From: Butyriboletus loyo
Taxonomy: Eukaryota; Basidiomycota; Agaricomycetes; Boletales; Boletaceae
Length of the DNA: 39,198 nucleotides
Direction of reading: 5' to 3'
Assembly (NCBI GenBank): GCA_038093515.1
Contig: JBBPSI010000227.1
Coordinates: forward strand, 1-39,198
In this document: positions 1-10,159 of the stretch, one piece after another
How positions within the stretch are numbered: the stretch's first letter is position 1
Layout of the letters: every line of letters starts with the position of its first letter
Program-made: the position numbers and the translations under genes
Notes under the pieces: model-generated
Told to the model about the DNA's origin: nothing
Seen by the model: the letters and a program-made list of their open reading frames with translations, nothing else
Database searches by the model: none

Positions 1-2
1 AG

Positions 3-590
3 GACATTCTGGAGGAATTTAAACTCCTGGTTGAAGAGTTTCGGAGGACAGGAAGGTCCTTTGAACAAATGTATGCAGAAAGGGGCATGGGCCAAGCACG
101 GCAGTGGAGGTCATATACGCAGCAGCCCCAAAGAGGTTACCCCCCTCCCAAAGGACCACCTCCTGGCTTCACACCAGTCAGAACTCAACCAGGCCGTGGA
201 GCCCCAATGGATTTATCCGCACAGCAATCTGGCCCTGAGACCAGAAAATGTTTCGGCTGTGGGCAAGCCAGACACATCCACCCAAATTGCCCCCAGAACC
301 CAAACCATTGGGACAAGTCTGGAACTGCTCCTCGCCCGAAAGTAAGGCAGCAGTGGATTCAACAGGCCGACGGAACCTATGTCCAAGGATGGGTTCAAAT
401 CAATTCCGCGGAGGTAACCCCTCCTAATTCCTCTTATCAGTCAAGGCCATTACCAGCACCACCAGCGGTTGGAGCACCACAACAAGAAACCTCCCAGCGA
501 GCAGCTTACATGGGAGATGACGCCCGAGCATACTGGGCAGATGTCTTCGCTTGCGAAGCAAAGGAAAAGGCCTCATGGTCTTTAAAATAA
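3..590 (+). CDS. Gag C-terminal part with CCHC zinc knuckle (element 1)
   Basis: Structural nucleocapsid part of the retrotransposon polyprotein, which packages element RNA. The frame is open from the first bases of the window, so the start lies upstream. A proline- and glutamine-rich stretch precedes one CCHC knuckle (CFGCGQARHIHPNC, spacing C-x2-C-x4-H-x4-C) at about 248-290. The reading frame ends with TAA at 588-590, directly after a slippery sequence. The pol frame is open from 551 in the -1 frame, so Gag-Pol is probably made by ribosomal frameshifting. No stop interrupts the visible part, unlike pol. Confidence 0.85.
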   Translation, partial: DILEEFKLLVEEFRRTGRSFEQMYAERGMGQARQWRSYTQQPQRGYPPPKGPPPGFTPVRTQPGRGAPMDLSAQQSGPETRKCFGCGQARHIHPNCPQNPNHWDKSGTAPRPKVRQQWIQQADGTYVQGWVQINSAEVTPPNSSYQSRPLPAPPAVGAPQQETSQRAAYMGDDARAYWADVFACEAKEKASWSLK

Positions 591-3500
591 ACAAGTCTTC
601 CAATGTAGGGGTACCTGGAGGACTGAACAATGTTTCTCTTTCATTTTCAAATTCTTTTGCTGCTTTATCTACATCCGTGGACTATTCTGTAGACACTGAT
701 GAACTTTCTTATGTACCATCTGAATCTAAACTTTTGATTGGATCAGTGTTCGCAAATTCATCTCCGGATGTAAGTGTGGATGTTCCTGGTTTGATTGATT
801 GTGAGGAGGACAAATTTCTTGAATCATGTATCGAATCAAACAATTTATCTATAGAAAAACTCGAAAGAGCGTCTCCTGACAGGAGCATGGTGCACAAAAG
901 TGTGCTTAATTCTCTTTTGAGACAAATGAAAACCAGATCTCCAATTTCATCTCTGTCCTATTCTAATTATAAATCCCCTAAATCTTCTTTAATGTTTGGT
1001 GGAGATTACTCCCCGGTGGTGAAAATCACCTACCAGTCAAATGCCACTTGGCGAACTTGTTTGCTTAAAGCTTTGCTGGATACGGGAGCAGTCAATACCT
1101 TCATTGACAAAAAATATTGTGAAACACGAAAAATAGACACTGTACCATTAGAATGTTCTATGGAGGTTATTAATGCTGACGGCTCTAAAGGAGCCATAGG
1201 TCGCATTATGCACAAAGCCTACCTATTTATGGAAATTGATGGGCACCACGAATCGATTGAGGCTTACGTCTCTCTTCTTGGTTCTCATCAAATGATTATT
1301 GGTTATGATTGGTTTGCACGTCATAACCCAGACATTGACTGGCGATTTAAAACTATTAAATTCAATCATTGTTCTCCTTACTGTAGTGTTATCAGAGACT
1401 CTATTTCATCTTCAAACATTACTTCTTGTTGTACTATAGAACCAGAGGTTGCCGGAAAGGTACCCGAGGTTTACCACAACTATTTAGATGTATTCTCCGA
1501 GGACGAGGCAGCTAGGATGCCTGAGAGGAAACCATGGGATCATGCAATAGATCTCAAACCCGATTTCATACCGAAAAAGGGTTGCGTTATTCCCATGTCT
1601 GACGAGGAACAAGAGCAAATCCGAGGTTTTGTGGAAAAAGAACTCAAAAAGGGTTACATAAGACTGTCCAAGTCACCTCAGACGGCCCCTGTGTTCTTTA
1701 TTCCAAAAAAGACCAGAGATAAGCGACTCGTTATGGACTATCGATATTTAAATGACGGAACCATTAAAAACGGTTACCTGTTACCCCTGATTCCGCAGTT
1801 AATTGATTGGCTGAAAGGTGCTGATATCTTCACTGCGTTGGATCTCAGATGGGGATTCAATAATATTCGTATCAAAGAAGGTGATGAGTGGAAAGCGGCA
1901 TTTGTAACGCCTATTGGAGCCTACGAACCCACGGTCATGTACTTCGGGCTTACCAATTCCCCTCCTATGTTCCAAAACATGATGAACGACATCTTCAATG
2001 ATATGTATGCCTGCATCATTATCTATATCGATGACATTATGATATTTACGAAAGGAAAAACGAAGGCCGAGCATGAGGAAAAAGTTAAAGAAGTACTCCA
2101 GCGCCTTTGAGAAAATGATTTATTTGTAAAACCGGAGAAATGTGTATTCTCTTCGGATAAAGTGGACTTTTTAGGTATGGTTGTATCCCGAAACGGCGTT
2201 GAAATGCAGTCAAAGAAGACAGATGCCATCTGAGACTGGCCTATGCCCTCGTGTCTGAAGCAGGTTCAAGCATTTCTGGGATTATGCAACTACTACCATA
2301 GATTTATTGAGGGTTTTTCAGAGATTGCCCAACCCCTTAACAACCTAACAAAAAAGGACACCCCTTTCAAATGGGGCTTAGACAAACAAAGAGTGTTTGA
2401 TATGCTAAAGAAAAAGTTCACTTCGGCTCTGCTTCTAGCCTACCCAGATCGTGACAAGGAAATGCGGGTAGAAACAGATGCCTCAGACATAGTGGTTGGT
2501 GCAGTTCTCTCCGTAAAAGGATTGGACGATCTGTGGCGACCCTGTGCCTTTTTGTCACATTCCTTCAATGCTGCCAAAAGAAATTACCCTATTTATGACA
2601 AAGAACTATTGGCAGTTATTCATGCGCAGGAAGAATGGCGCCACTATCTTATTGGTTGAGAAGGATTTGAGATCTGGACCGATCACAAAAACTTAGAATA
2701 CTGGAAGAAGCCTCAGATGTTATCTGGGAGACAAGCCCAATGGCATGCACTTCTTCAAGAATTCAATTATTTATTTGTTTATAAACCAGGCTCAACCAAT
2801 GGCAGAGCAGATGCGTTATCATGTTGAGCAGACCATGGTGATGCCATTACAGACCATAATACCAATATTACGGTACTTCCCCCGAACCTTTTTCTTAATA
2901 AAGTTTCTCTTTCTTCTTCCTTTTACGACACACTACAAAAAGAATCAGAATCAGAAAAAACAAAAGAATATGAATACCCAGGATTCTATTATGATTCAGA
3001 ACAATCCATATTTATTAATGAAAAAAGAAAAGTCTTTGTGCCTGAAGCACTTAGAATAGATTTACTTAAAATATGTCATGATTCTCCCATAGCTGGATAC
3101 TCGGGTCAAGCCCGTACGGCTCACCTTCTCACATGACACTTTACATGGCCTGGAGTCACAAAGGATGTTAAACGTTACATAGAATCTTGCCAACCGTGCG
3201 CCCTCACGAAGGGTAAGTAAAATGCACTGGCAGGAAAAATATTACCCCTTCCTTCAGCTAATCACCCATGGGAAGATATATCTGTAGATTTTGTCACTGG
3301 ACTTCCTCTTCCGAACGGCTTCGATGCCATTTGTACGATAGTAGATCGCTTCTCCAAGGAAGTCGTTTACGTCCCTTGTAAGACGACTACCTCTTCTAAG
3401 GAGTTAGCTATTATATTTAGAGACAATGTTTGGTGCATTCATGGACTTCCTATTTCTATAGTTTTGGACCAAGGTCCACAATTTGTATCGGACTTTACCA

Positions 3501-4429
3501 CAGAGCTTTGCAAGCTTCTTGGCATTTCCCAGAAAATCTCAATGGCATATCATCCTCAAACTGATGGTCAAACCGAGAGGATAAATAGGGAAATGGAACA
3601 ATATTTACGTACCTACATGGCGAAAAAACAAGAAACATGGGCTGACTGGATCAAGATCACCCAGTTTAATTATAATAACTCTCTCACCACTGCCACAGGT
3701 ACTATTCCATTTTCTATTACTCGTAACTATTACTATTATCCACAGGTCGGTTTTGAAAAGTCTTCGAATACGTTAGCCGGAGATTTCACACATACTGCTG
3801 GGAAAGCACATGCCGAAGTCAAAGAAGCGTTAGAAGAAGCTAGAAGGCGCATGGTATCACAGGCCAATAATAGACGATTGGATGCGCCCGATTACAAAAT
3901 TGGAGATAGAGTGTGGTTGTCTACAGAAAACTTGAAGTTACCGTATACTGCACAAAAACTCACACAGTATTGGATTGGTCCATATCAGATCAAGTCTCTC
4001 AAACCCAATGCTGTAGAATTGCAGCTGCCAAGCAGCATGCATATTCATCCGGTTGTTAACATTTCATGTGTTAAACTGTATCGGAATCCCCTGGCAGGGC
4101 AACCAGTATTATGTCCTGATCCGGTCAATGTTACAGACAAAGGATACATGGAATTTGAGGTTGACTATATTGTTGCCTCCTGGATGAAACGAAAGCAATT
4201 AGAGTACCTAGTGCATTGGAGAGGATACAATGAAATGGACAGAACATGGGAACCACTATCCAATCTGGAAAATTTGCAAGATGTCATCAGCGATTACCAC
4301 CAGGCCCACCCATCTGCCCCTCGCCCTCTTCGAGGCTTATCTCAATTGGAATTCTCTTCCTTATTTAAGGAATTTTGTCCGGAACATGAAACCTCTTATT
4401 CAGGAACTCGTCTGGAATACAAGTCCTAG
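551..4429 (+). pseudogene. Pol polyprotein of element 1 (PR-RT-RH-IN-chromodomain), six stops
   Basis: Polyprotein that copies element RNA and integrates the cDNA. Visible in order: protease LLDTGAVNTFID near 1070-1110; RT with YIDD near 2024-2036; RNase H (VETDASD) near 2470; integrase zinc-binding region about 3060-3220; integrase core with D in VDFVTGLP (about 3290), D in LDQGPQF (about 3465) and E in QTERINRE (about 3580); GPY/F-type module (WIGPYQIK, about 3975); C-terminal chromodomain from about 4150 to 4310 (LEYLVHWRGY, RTWEP). In-frame stops fall near 2108, 2231, 2657, 2825, 3134 and 3218; five are TGA and one TAA. Element 2 still has CGA, CGG or CAA at the last three of these, so they are C-to-T changes. 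The final stop TAG is 4427-4429. Confidence 0.93.
581..590 (+). promoter_or_regulatory. Candidate -1 ribosomal frameshift site at gag-pol junction
   Basis: In the gag frame the last codons read tct tta aaa taa. Bases 581-587 form T TTA AAA, which fits the X-XXY-YYZ slippery pattern and sits immediately before the gag stop (588-590). A one-base backward slip enters the pol frame (ttt aaa ata aac), which then stays open for about 500 codons. Sequence fit is direct; function is inferred, and I did not establish a downstream pseudoknot. Confidence 0.6.
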
Positions 4430-4439
4430 GGGGGGGAAG
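4429..4439 (+). other. Polypurine tract of element 1
   Basis: A run of eight G followed by AAG directly abuts the LTR start TGTTATAATC. This is the usual primer position for plus-strand DNA synthesis. The same arrangement precedes the LTR of element 2 (about 38750-38766). Confidence 0.85.
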
Positions 4440-4634
4440 TGTTATAATCATAACATTTATTTGTACACTTTGAACTTTGGACTCAGTCGTTTCAGTATAC
4501 TTTCACTTTCAAAGGTCATGTGACATAGTGCACATGATCGTGGGAACCTACATGTGATCCCCTGCTGACTAGTAGTGGACCTCGTGTGACAAAGTATCCG
4601 TACTGGCATTCGACTGTGCGTTGCTAGCGTAACA
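4440..4634 (+). repeat. 3' LTR of element 1, family A, internally deleted
   Basis: Begins TGTTATAATCATAACA and ends GCTAGCGTAACA, matching both ends of the 514-bp family A solo LTR at 24491-25004. The middle, from just after GCTGACTA to just before GGACC, is missing (about 320 bp), removing the TATA box and upstream promoter block. Confidence 0.88.
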
Positions 4635-4789
4635 CTAGCCAAGCAGCAGGATAGGCCAACAACTTCACGGGGTGCAGCAACCTGGCTTTTCCATGGGCTC
4701 CATATTGAGGAATCACAAGTTATAATGATTGAAGACAGCCATATGTATGGGCTGCATGCAACAGAGGTCCAGTGATTAGCCATTTCCCA
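4635..4789. other. Unassigned spacer between element 1 and KDZ relic
   Basis: CpG-poor sequence with no convincing reading frame. It may be the decayed upstream part of the KDZ transposase gene that follows, but I could not match it. Confidence 0.4.
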
Positions 4790-5620
4790 TTGGTCTGATC
4801 AATTATCTGCTGAGATATCCCAATTTATCTCTGATGCAGCCCTCTACCTTGGAGATGGCATTCAGAATAACTGCAACTCAGATACAGATGAACCTCCAAG
4901 TGACCTGGATGATCCTGAGGATGAAATCCCCAATCCAACCCTCTGTCCATTACTGAGGCACTCAACCCTCCCCCTTCTATCCATGTTGGGACCTGATGCA
5001 TTGCAGGAATTTGGACTCCAAAACTTGGCTGACTAGGAGTTGCAGCTGTGGGTAGGTCAGGTGAATGATGCTCTCCATTCCATTCAAATGGCCCTGGTGG
5101 ACAAAGCTATTCTTTTTCGGACAGAGGTCTGCCATGCCAAAAGCCAGGTTGCCAACACCAGAGCTTGGGGAAAGGTCAATTCAGTTAATGCTGCCCTCAC
5201 ACACCGTGCCACTATTTACAGAAAATGCTGCAAGGCCATGATTTCCCTGGGGGCAGATGACAAAACCCTTCAAAGGTATCAGGACCTAAATGAAGTGGAC
5301 CTGAATGTTACTGCCACAATCTCAGATCTGAACAGCAGCAGACACTGCAATGAAGGCCTTGCCTGGTTCTGGCTCTTGGATATACTGTGGGATGTGCAAG
5401 AGGACAATTGGATGTCAGAATGTAATTTTCCAATTTTAACATCCAAATATAAGTTTGATAAGCAACCCAACAGTCTATTGCATAAATTGGTTTCAAGCTA
5501 AGGCTGCCTGAAATCATTGGAATGAAGAGGTGGAGCTTATTGTGGCAGAGTTCCACTGAACATCCAATTTCTTCAACATTCTGCAGTGGTCAATGTGTTA
5601 TCTCAGCTGCTGCTGTAGAG
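4790..5620 (+). pseudogene. KDZ-type transposase remnant (C-terminal region)
   Basis: Remnant of the transposase of KDZ (Kyakuja-Dileera-Zisupton) DNA transposons, which are abundant in mushroom genomes. From memory of the family, the recognisable blocks are LQLWVGQVNDALHSIQMAL (about 5040), FRTEV, RAWGKVNSV, the Y-x3-R-x-A-like region (YRKCCKAMISLGADDKTL), and AWFWLLDI...DNWMSE near 5365-5420. A 52-bp GT-AG intron (5422-5473) is inferred because splicing joins NWMSE to FYCINWFQAKAA and then WNEEVELIVAEFH, restoring the usual family order. At least three stops (TAG near 5035, TGA near 5511 and 5557) disrupt it. Nearly free of CpG, so old. The family call is by remembered similarity only. Confidence 0.78.
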
Positions 5621-5993
5621 AACACATATCCTCTAGGTTGCAATTGCTCCTCTTCCTGGCAATTCAGCACTCACATGCATCACAAACAATCACTTTGCAA
5701 CTATCTTCACTTCCATTTCTCTTCCTTCTTGAGTTCCATCCTATTCTGATATTTCTGTGGTCATCAAGGTTCTGTGTCAAGATTCTGTGTGTCCAGAAAG
5801 TGTTTGCAGGTAGGTTCCTTTCTATTTGATCTTGTACTTATTATTTTTGTTTGACTTCTATGGCAACTGCTATGATTATATACATTCTGTCAATGATTTC
5901 CTTGACATTTTTACTTAGTTTTCACTTATCCTTAGTGTCTCAAGTCTTGGGAAATGCCCAGACTATAAAAAGGTTGTAACTACAACCTAAAAT
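5621..5993. other. Unassigned CpG-poor spacer
   Basis: AT-rich decayed sequence after the recognisable KDZ part. Short open frames here show no motif I recognise. It ends at the family B solo LTR. Confidence 0.4.
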
Positions 5994-6451
5994 TGTTATG
6001 ACAATGAAGTTATCAGGCACACGGGGTTCGCAACTGTCGCAGCTATACACAATAACTGGCGATGTAATGAGGAATAGCTCAGACCTTAATCTCTCAACTG
6101 TTGCCAGCAAATAGACAAGTGGTTAAAGCTAGGGAGTCCTAGCCCAAACCACCAGCCTTTATATATTACAGGGAAACGCGCACAGACCAAGCAGTGCATG
6201 AGACTAGTTACTATACATATATATACAAGAAGAAGTCAGGGTCGACGGAGATTAAAATAGAAGTCGACGGCAATCAAAAAGAAGAGAAGCAAATGGAGAT
6301 TAAATACATGAGGCATGACATCATATGCTTAGTCAGCCGATGGTCACATGTATAATCCCACGATCACATGTGTTGAGTCACATGACCTTTGAAAGTGAAA
6401 TATGACAAAGTCCAAATGCAAATGTTTGTTATAAGAGATACAATTATAACA
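5994..6451 (-). repeat. Solo LTR, family B, reverse orientation
   Basis: Runs from TGTTATGACAATG to ACAATTATAACA, the reverse complement of the family B LTR at 23564-24054, slightly shortened. Flanks are AAAAT (5989-5993) and GAAAT (6452-6456), a 5-bp target duplication with one mismatch. No internal element sequence, so it is a solo LTR left by LTR-LTR recombination. Confidence 0.88.
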
Positions 6452-6778
6452 GAAATGACCTTTCCTGGTGTTCATCTCTTTGTTACCTCTCTACTTCTCT
6501 TTGGGGTTGATCATATCACACCCTTTTCTTATTTCTTTGCTTTTGATTGGATTGAGTTCTTCCTGTAGCAGGGTTCTTCACTCTCAGTCCTGTCTAGCAT
6601 CCTTCACCGCATTGAGGCCACCGCCTGCCACCTTTGCTGCCTAAAGGCTCAGAGCTGGCCCAGCTACTGGGAAGCCTCGCTTGAGTGGGAATTCATGAGC
6701 CCATCCATTCTCAGGCTGATTTCCATCCTGATCTCTTGCCTCATATAGACCTGTCTATTTGCTTTTCAAAGTACTTAC
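6452..6778. other. Unassigned CpG-poor region
   Basis: No frame, repeat or motif that I can assign. It may belong to the same old DNA transposon as the KDZ and TET/JBP relics on either side. Confidence 0.35.
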
Positions 6779-7262
6779 ATGACTAGATTCACTGTTCCTG
6801 TTCAATCTCCTGCATGTCAAGACATTTATCAACACTTCAAAGGCACTGATAAACTGCAGAGCAAGCTGATGGACATGGCTCCTGAAGTATTCAAGATGAT
6901 CAATAACATCCTGACATTCCTTGTGGACTGGAATCCAAACCATGTGGATGAATTTGCCAATGATTGGTGGATGATGGATGAGGTGGATAAGGAATTTTGG
7001 GTAGGTGATGTGGGTGTATTCACTAATCTCTCCAATGAATATTTTCAGGTGGGTAATGAGTATTATGCCATTTCTGGAATTACTGACCCACAGATAGAAT
7101 TGGTGGGGACCCCAAGATTCCCCATTAGTAGAGCGGCAAAATGAGCAGTTGGATAGAGAGAAGGAGCAATCCCTGCAGGCTATCCAGCAGGACCTTGCTG
7201 CAATAGCAAGGCTAGATATGGAGGTAAGGCATTTCTGGACCTGCCAAATGGAGCTCTGTGCC
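6779..7262 (+). CDS. Hypothetical acidic protein fragment, possibly two frames
   Basis: I do not recognise this protein. A 121-codon frame (6779-7144) encodes an acidic, tryptophan-containing product (NDWWMMDEVDKEFWVGDVGVF). Just before it ends, another frame opens with a charged, glutamine-rich, helix-prone stretch (QNEQLDREKEQSLQAIQQDL) that continues to about 7262, so the original gene may have crossed an intron or frameshift near 7120. It lies between the KDZ and TET/JBP relics and could be transposon cargo. The region is CpG-poor and may be a pseudogene. Confidence 0.35.
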
Positions 7263-7620
7263 CTTCTAGGTCATGAGGAACCACAGTCAGAGTAGATTAT
7301 TAATTTGAAGTTATGCTGAGCTGCAATATGAGTAGTAATTAAGCATCGTTTATGTCTGAGGCTATGCTGACTTCCCCTGACCCCCCAAGCAGCCATGCAA
7401 ACAATCAGAATCCACTCCATGCCTGCTGACTGGCATTCTCTACCCTCTCCTGCCATTTCCACTGCCTATTTGCCACTATGAGGTGTCACATTCTGCAAAC
7501 AGCTCTAGCTGCCCCTGACACATTTGCAATAAATTGCCCCACTCTGCCAATATTGACCGGCATCACCTGCTACACATGAGCCCCCATCCATTGCGATTGC
7601 ATCAGGCTGCTCTTCTCACT
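7263..7620. other. Unassigned CpG-poor region
   Basis: Pyrimidine-rich, decayed sequence. No supported gene; small frames on both strands lack recognisable motifs. Confidence 0.35.
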
Positions 7621-7765
7621 GACTGCCTTGAGTTGCCTCCTCACACAGTGAATATACCCTGCCCACCTTGAGATGCCTCCTCACACTGTGCATGCATGTC
7701 ACCCACCTTTGGATGCCACCACATGCTGTGAATGCACTCTGCCCACCCTGAGTACCCTTTGGCTG
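7620..7765 (+). repeat. Short tandem repeat, ~40-bp units, about 3.5 copies
   Basis: Successive units share CTTGAGNTGCC, CCTCACAC and end in CTGCCCAC or CACCCAC, for example at 7629, 7668 and 7710. Copies are diverged. It lies 3' of the TET/JBP relic. Confidence 0.6.
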
Positions 7766-7934
7766 CCCTTACCTTTGTGCTTCTCATCACTGTCTCTGCC
7801 CACTCTGAATTAAATTTGACCACCAATGACTTTACATTGCAATCTGTCAACTCTGCATATATTCTACTCATCTATCTCCATATCCAACTTATTGGCCTAT
7901 CTTATCTGTCAGATTCTAAGCTTTCCAGCTTCTC

Positions 7935-8760
7935 CACCTGGATATAATGACATCTTGGAATGCCCACCACTGCATGCACCTTGTCCTGCATGTACTATGC
8001 AATGCATGCACAATCCTCCACTATCTCCACTGCTATGTGGATGATCAGCCTCCCTGAAAATGCAACCACCATCCCAGGCAGATACCATAACCTCAGCTTC
8101 TGCCTTGGAAAGGTGAGGTCAAGGCTGCTGTAATTCCCAACTGTGAGAAGTTAATCAAACCATTGCAGGAGTGCATTTTTGTCCAGATGGCAGGGGCTGG
8201 ATCTGTTAACCATGGCAGGAAGGCTATTGAATATAGATGGCCAGAGTACCAGCACCTCCTGCATGTCATTGAGGTCCTCTGCTGATGAGATGCCCTGGAG
8301 TTGGATCATCACCTCCCATGCTAAGTCATACATCTTGGGATGCATGATGCTCATGGCAGTGGACATTACTGCCTGCATGTCCATCATGCTTGCAAGCCAT
8401 ATTCTCCCCCCATTGTTATTCTGCCCAGCCTTCAAAGTGGCAGAAACCTCCAGTTTGCCAGTGGAATGCTGTGAGCTGCAGTGAAGCTATGTGTGCTCAA
8501 TAAGTAAATCTGACTTACATTATGCCCTTGTTGATACCATGTGGGGGACATGTTAAGGCATCCTGCCAGCTCCACATCCTGGCAGAAATAGCTTCCCTGT
8601 GTTCTCCAATTTTTATTCCCTTTGGATGCAGTGATACTTCTTGTGAGGGTTTTGTGGAGTTGCTGAAATGACCTCCATACCATCTCCTATGGCTGCTATT
8701 CAAACAGAGGTGGTATTGGCAGGCTATGCATACACACCTGGTTTGCCCCACTGAACACCT
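7935..8760 (-). pseudogene. TET/JBP-family 2-oxoglutarate/Fe(II) dioxygenase remnant
   Basis: Relic of the mushroom TET/JBP dioxygenase family, whose active members oxidise 5-methylcytosine. Read on the minus strand: SMMDMQAVMSTAMSIMHPKMYD (two blocks, 8390-8320), LWPSIFNSLPAMVNRSSP (about 8240), an H-x-D iron ligand pair in HLDKNALLQWFD near 8165-8185, then LLTVGNYSSLDL, LPGMVVAFSGRLI and IIHIAV with the second candidate His near 8030. An apparent 43-bp GT-AG intron (8476-8518) separates an upstream exon. In-frame stops occur at the TAA after WFD and the TAG before YMQDKVH; the usual conserved Arg after the second His is not evident. Identification is by family resemblance without a search. 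Confidence 0.72.
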
Positions 8761-9538
8761 TCAGGAGATACCATGCAATGATATACCCCCTTTCATTGAC
8801 TATCACAGCAGGTGCCATCAATAACTGCCAAGATCTTCTGTCCAGGTCTGATGTGAGATCCTGCTTTGATACATGGCATCCACTTCCTGCAGCAGATCAA
8901 ATTCCTCCAGTGTGACTGCCTGATAGATCAGCCAGCACCAGCCCCAATGTATGACAATCTTACCTGGATGCTTGTATGCCTTCACTAAAGCATGCATCAT
9001 CAAATCTGCCTTGCAGACTGTTTCCACAGAAATGTTGATGTTTGGAAGAACCCCCATTTGAGCAGTGGTAGGTTAAATTTCAGTGAAGAATCGACCTTGC
9101 ATATAAATCAAAATGTGATCCATGAGCTTGAGCAGGAACCTGGCTGGAGCCTCAGTGAAGTGTTGCATGAAGGACATTGTGAGAATTCTATGAAACGACA
9201 CTGAGCATTAAACACCATCCTCCACCTGATTATAGAGCCATTCATCTTGAAGACAACTGGGATTTCAAGTTAAAGCAACCTAATGCAGCATCACTCCTAT
9301 ATATTCAAAATGCACCTGCCACCCCACATGTCTGCAACCTGGCCAATGAGTACAATTAAATTCATTAGGCAGCAGCTCTTGGATAGACGTCACCAAGCCC
9401 ACTCGAGCCTGTAGCAGGATGGCCCATGTGTACAGAATGTCCCCCATTGCCCCCAAATGGACCTGCCCATTGCTGTGGCAGAATGCCCAATATTACCTAT
9501 CTGCTGATTGTTTCCTTCATTTAATGCTAGCAGCCATC
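8761..9538. other. Unassigned CpG-poor region upstream of TET/JBP relic
   Basis: On the minus strand there are short fragments (for example 9057-8818, TLEEFDLLQEVDAMYQS) that could be decayed exons of the dioxygenase gene, but I cannot support a model. Confidence 0.35.
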
Positions 9539-10082
9539 TGTTATGAGGCCAAGCAATGCATGGTTGAATGCCAGTATGAATACAAGTCCACATGAGGTCC
9601 CAACAACAGTTGCAGCAGTACACAACTGCTGGCAAGAGTGATCAAGGAGTTCTAGCTTAGTCCTCAACTATTTCTAGTGAATAGACAAGTGGTTAAAACT
9701 AGGGAATCCTAGTCTAACCATGAGCCTTTATATATTATACAGAGATGCACACAGACCATGCTGTGTGTGAGATGAACTACTATACATGGCTAGACTACAG
9801 GGTCGACGGGGATCATAAAGAAGAGAAGCGCAATGGTGATTAACCACACGAGGCGCAGTGATCAAAAGGAAGAGAAGTAAACAGAGATTAAATACATGTG
9901 TTGTGACATTATAGAGTCTAGGCCTGGTCTAGGCCATGACATCATATGCTTAGTCAGCAAGTGATCACATGTAAGTTCCCATGATTACGTGCACTAAGCC
10001 ACGTGACCTTTGAAGGTGAAGTTGAAACAAAACGACTAAGTCCAAAGTTTGAAATGTATGAATAAATGTTATGATTATAACA
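9539..10082 (-). repeat. Solo LTR, family A (old copy), reverse
   Basis: Starts TGTTATGAGG and ends GTTATGATTATAACA, reverse complement of family A. It is flanked by perfect 5-bp duplications CCATC (9534-9538 and 10083-10087). Compared with the 24491 copy, many CpG sites read TG or CA, so it is older. Confidence 0.92.
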
Positions 10083-10159
10083 CCATCCCTTTGGTGCCAC
10101 AAATTGCATTGTGGGCCCACCAATATACACCATGCTGCCCTACCTGCCACACTCCCACC

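Larger units (their letters stand above)
1..4634 (+). mobile_element. Ty3/gypsy chromovirus element 1 (5' end outside window)
   Basis: Long terminal repeat retrotransposon of the chromodomain (chromovirus) branch. Order seen: gag C-terminus with zinc knuckle, -1 shift, protease, reverse transcriptase, RNase H, integrase, chromodomain, polypurine tract, 3' LTR. The 5' LTR and most of gag lie upstream of the window. It is dead: pol has six in-frame stops and the 3' LTR has lost about 320 bp including its promoter. A close sibling (element 2) begins at 36603. The 5-bp target duplication cannot be tested because the left end is missing. Confidence 0.95.
4635..9538. mobile_element. Decayed KDZ-type DNA transposon block (KDZ + TET/JBP), split by an LTR
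   Basis: The KDZ transposase relic (+) and the TET/JBP relic (-) lie convergently within 4 kb in uniformly CpG-poor DNA. Mushroom KDZ transposons are known to be linked with TET/JBP genes, so the block may be one ancient element. I could not find terminal inverted repeats, so the boundaries are those of the neighbouring LTRs and not true ends. Confidence 0.45.
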
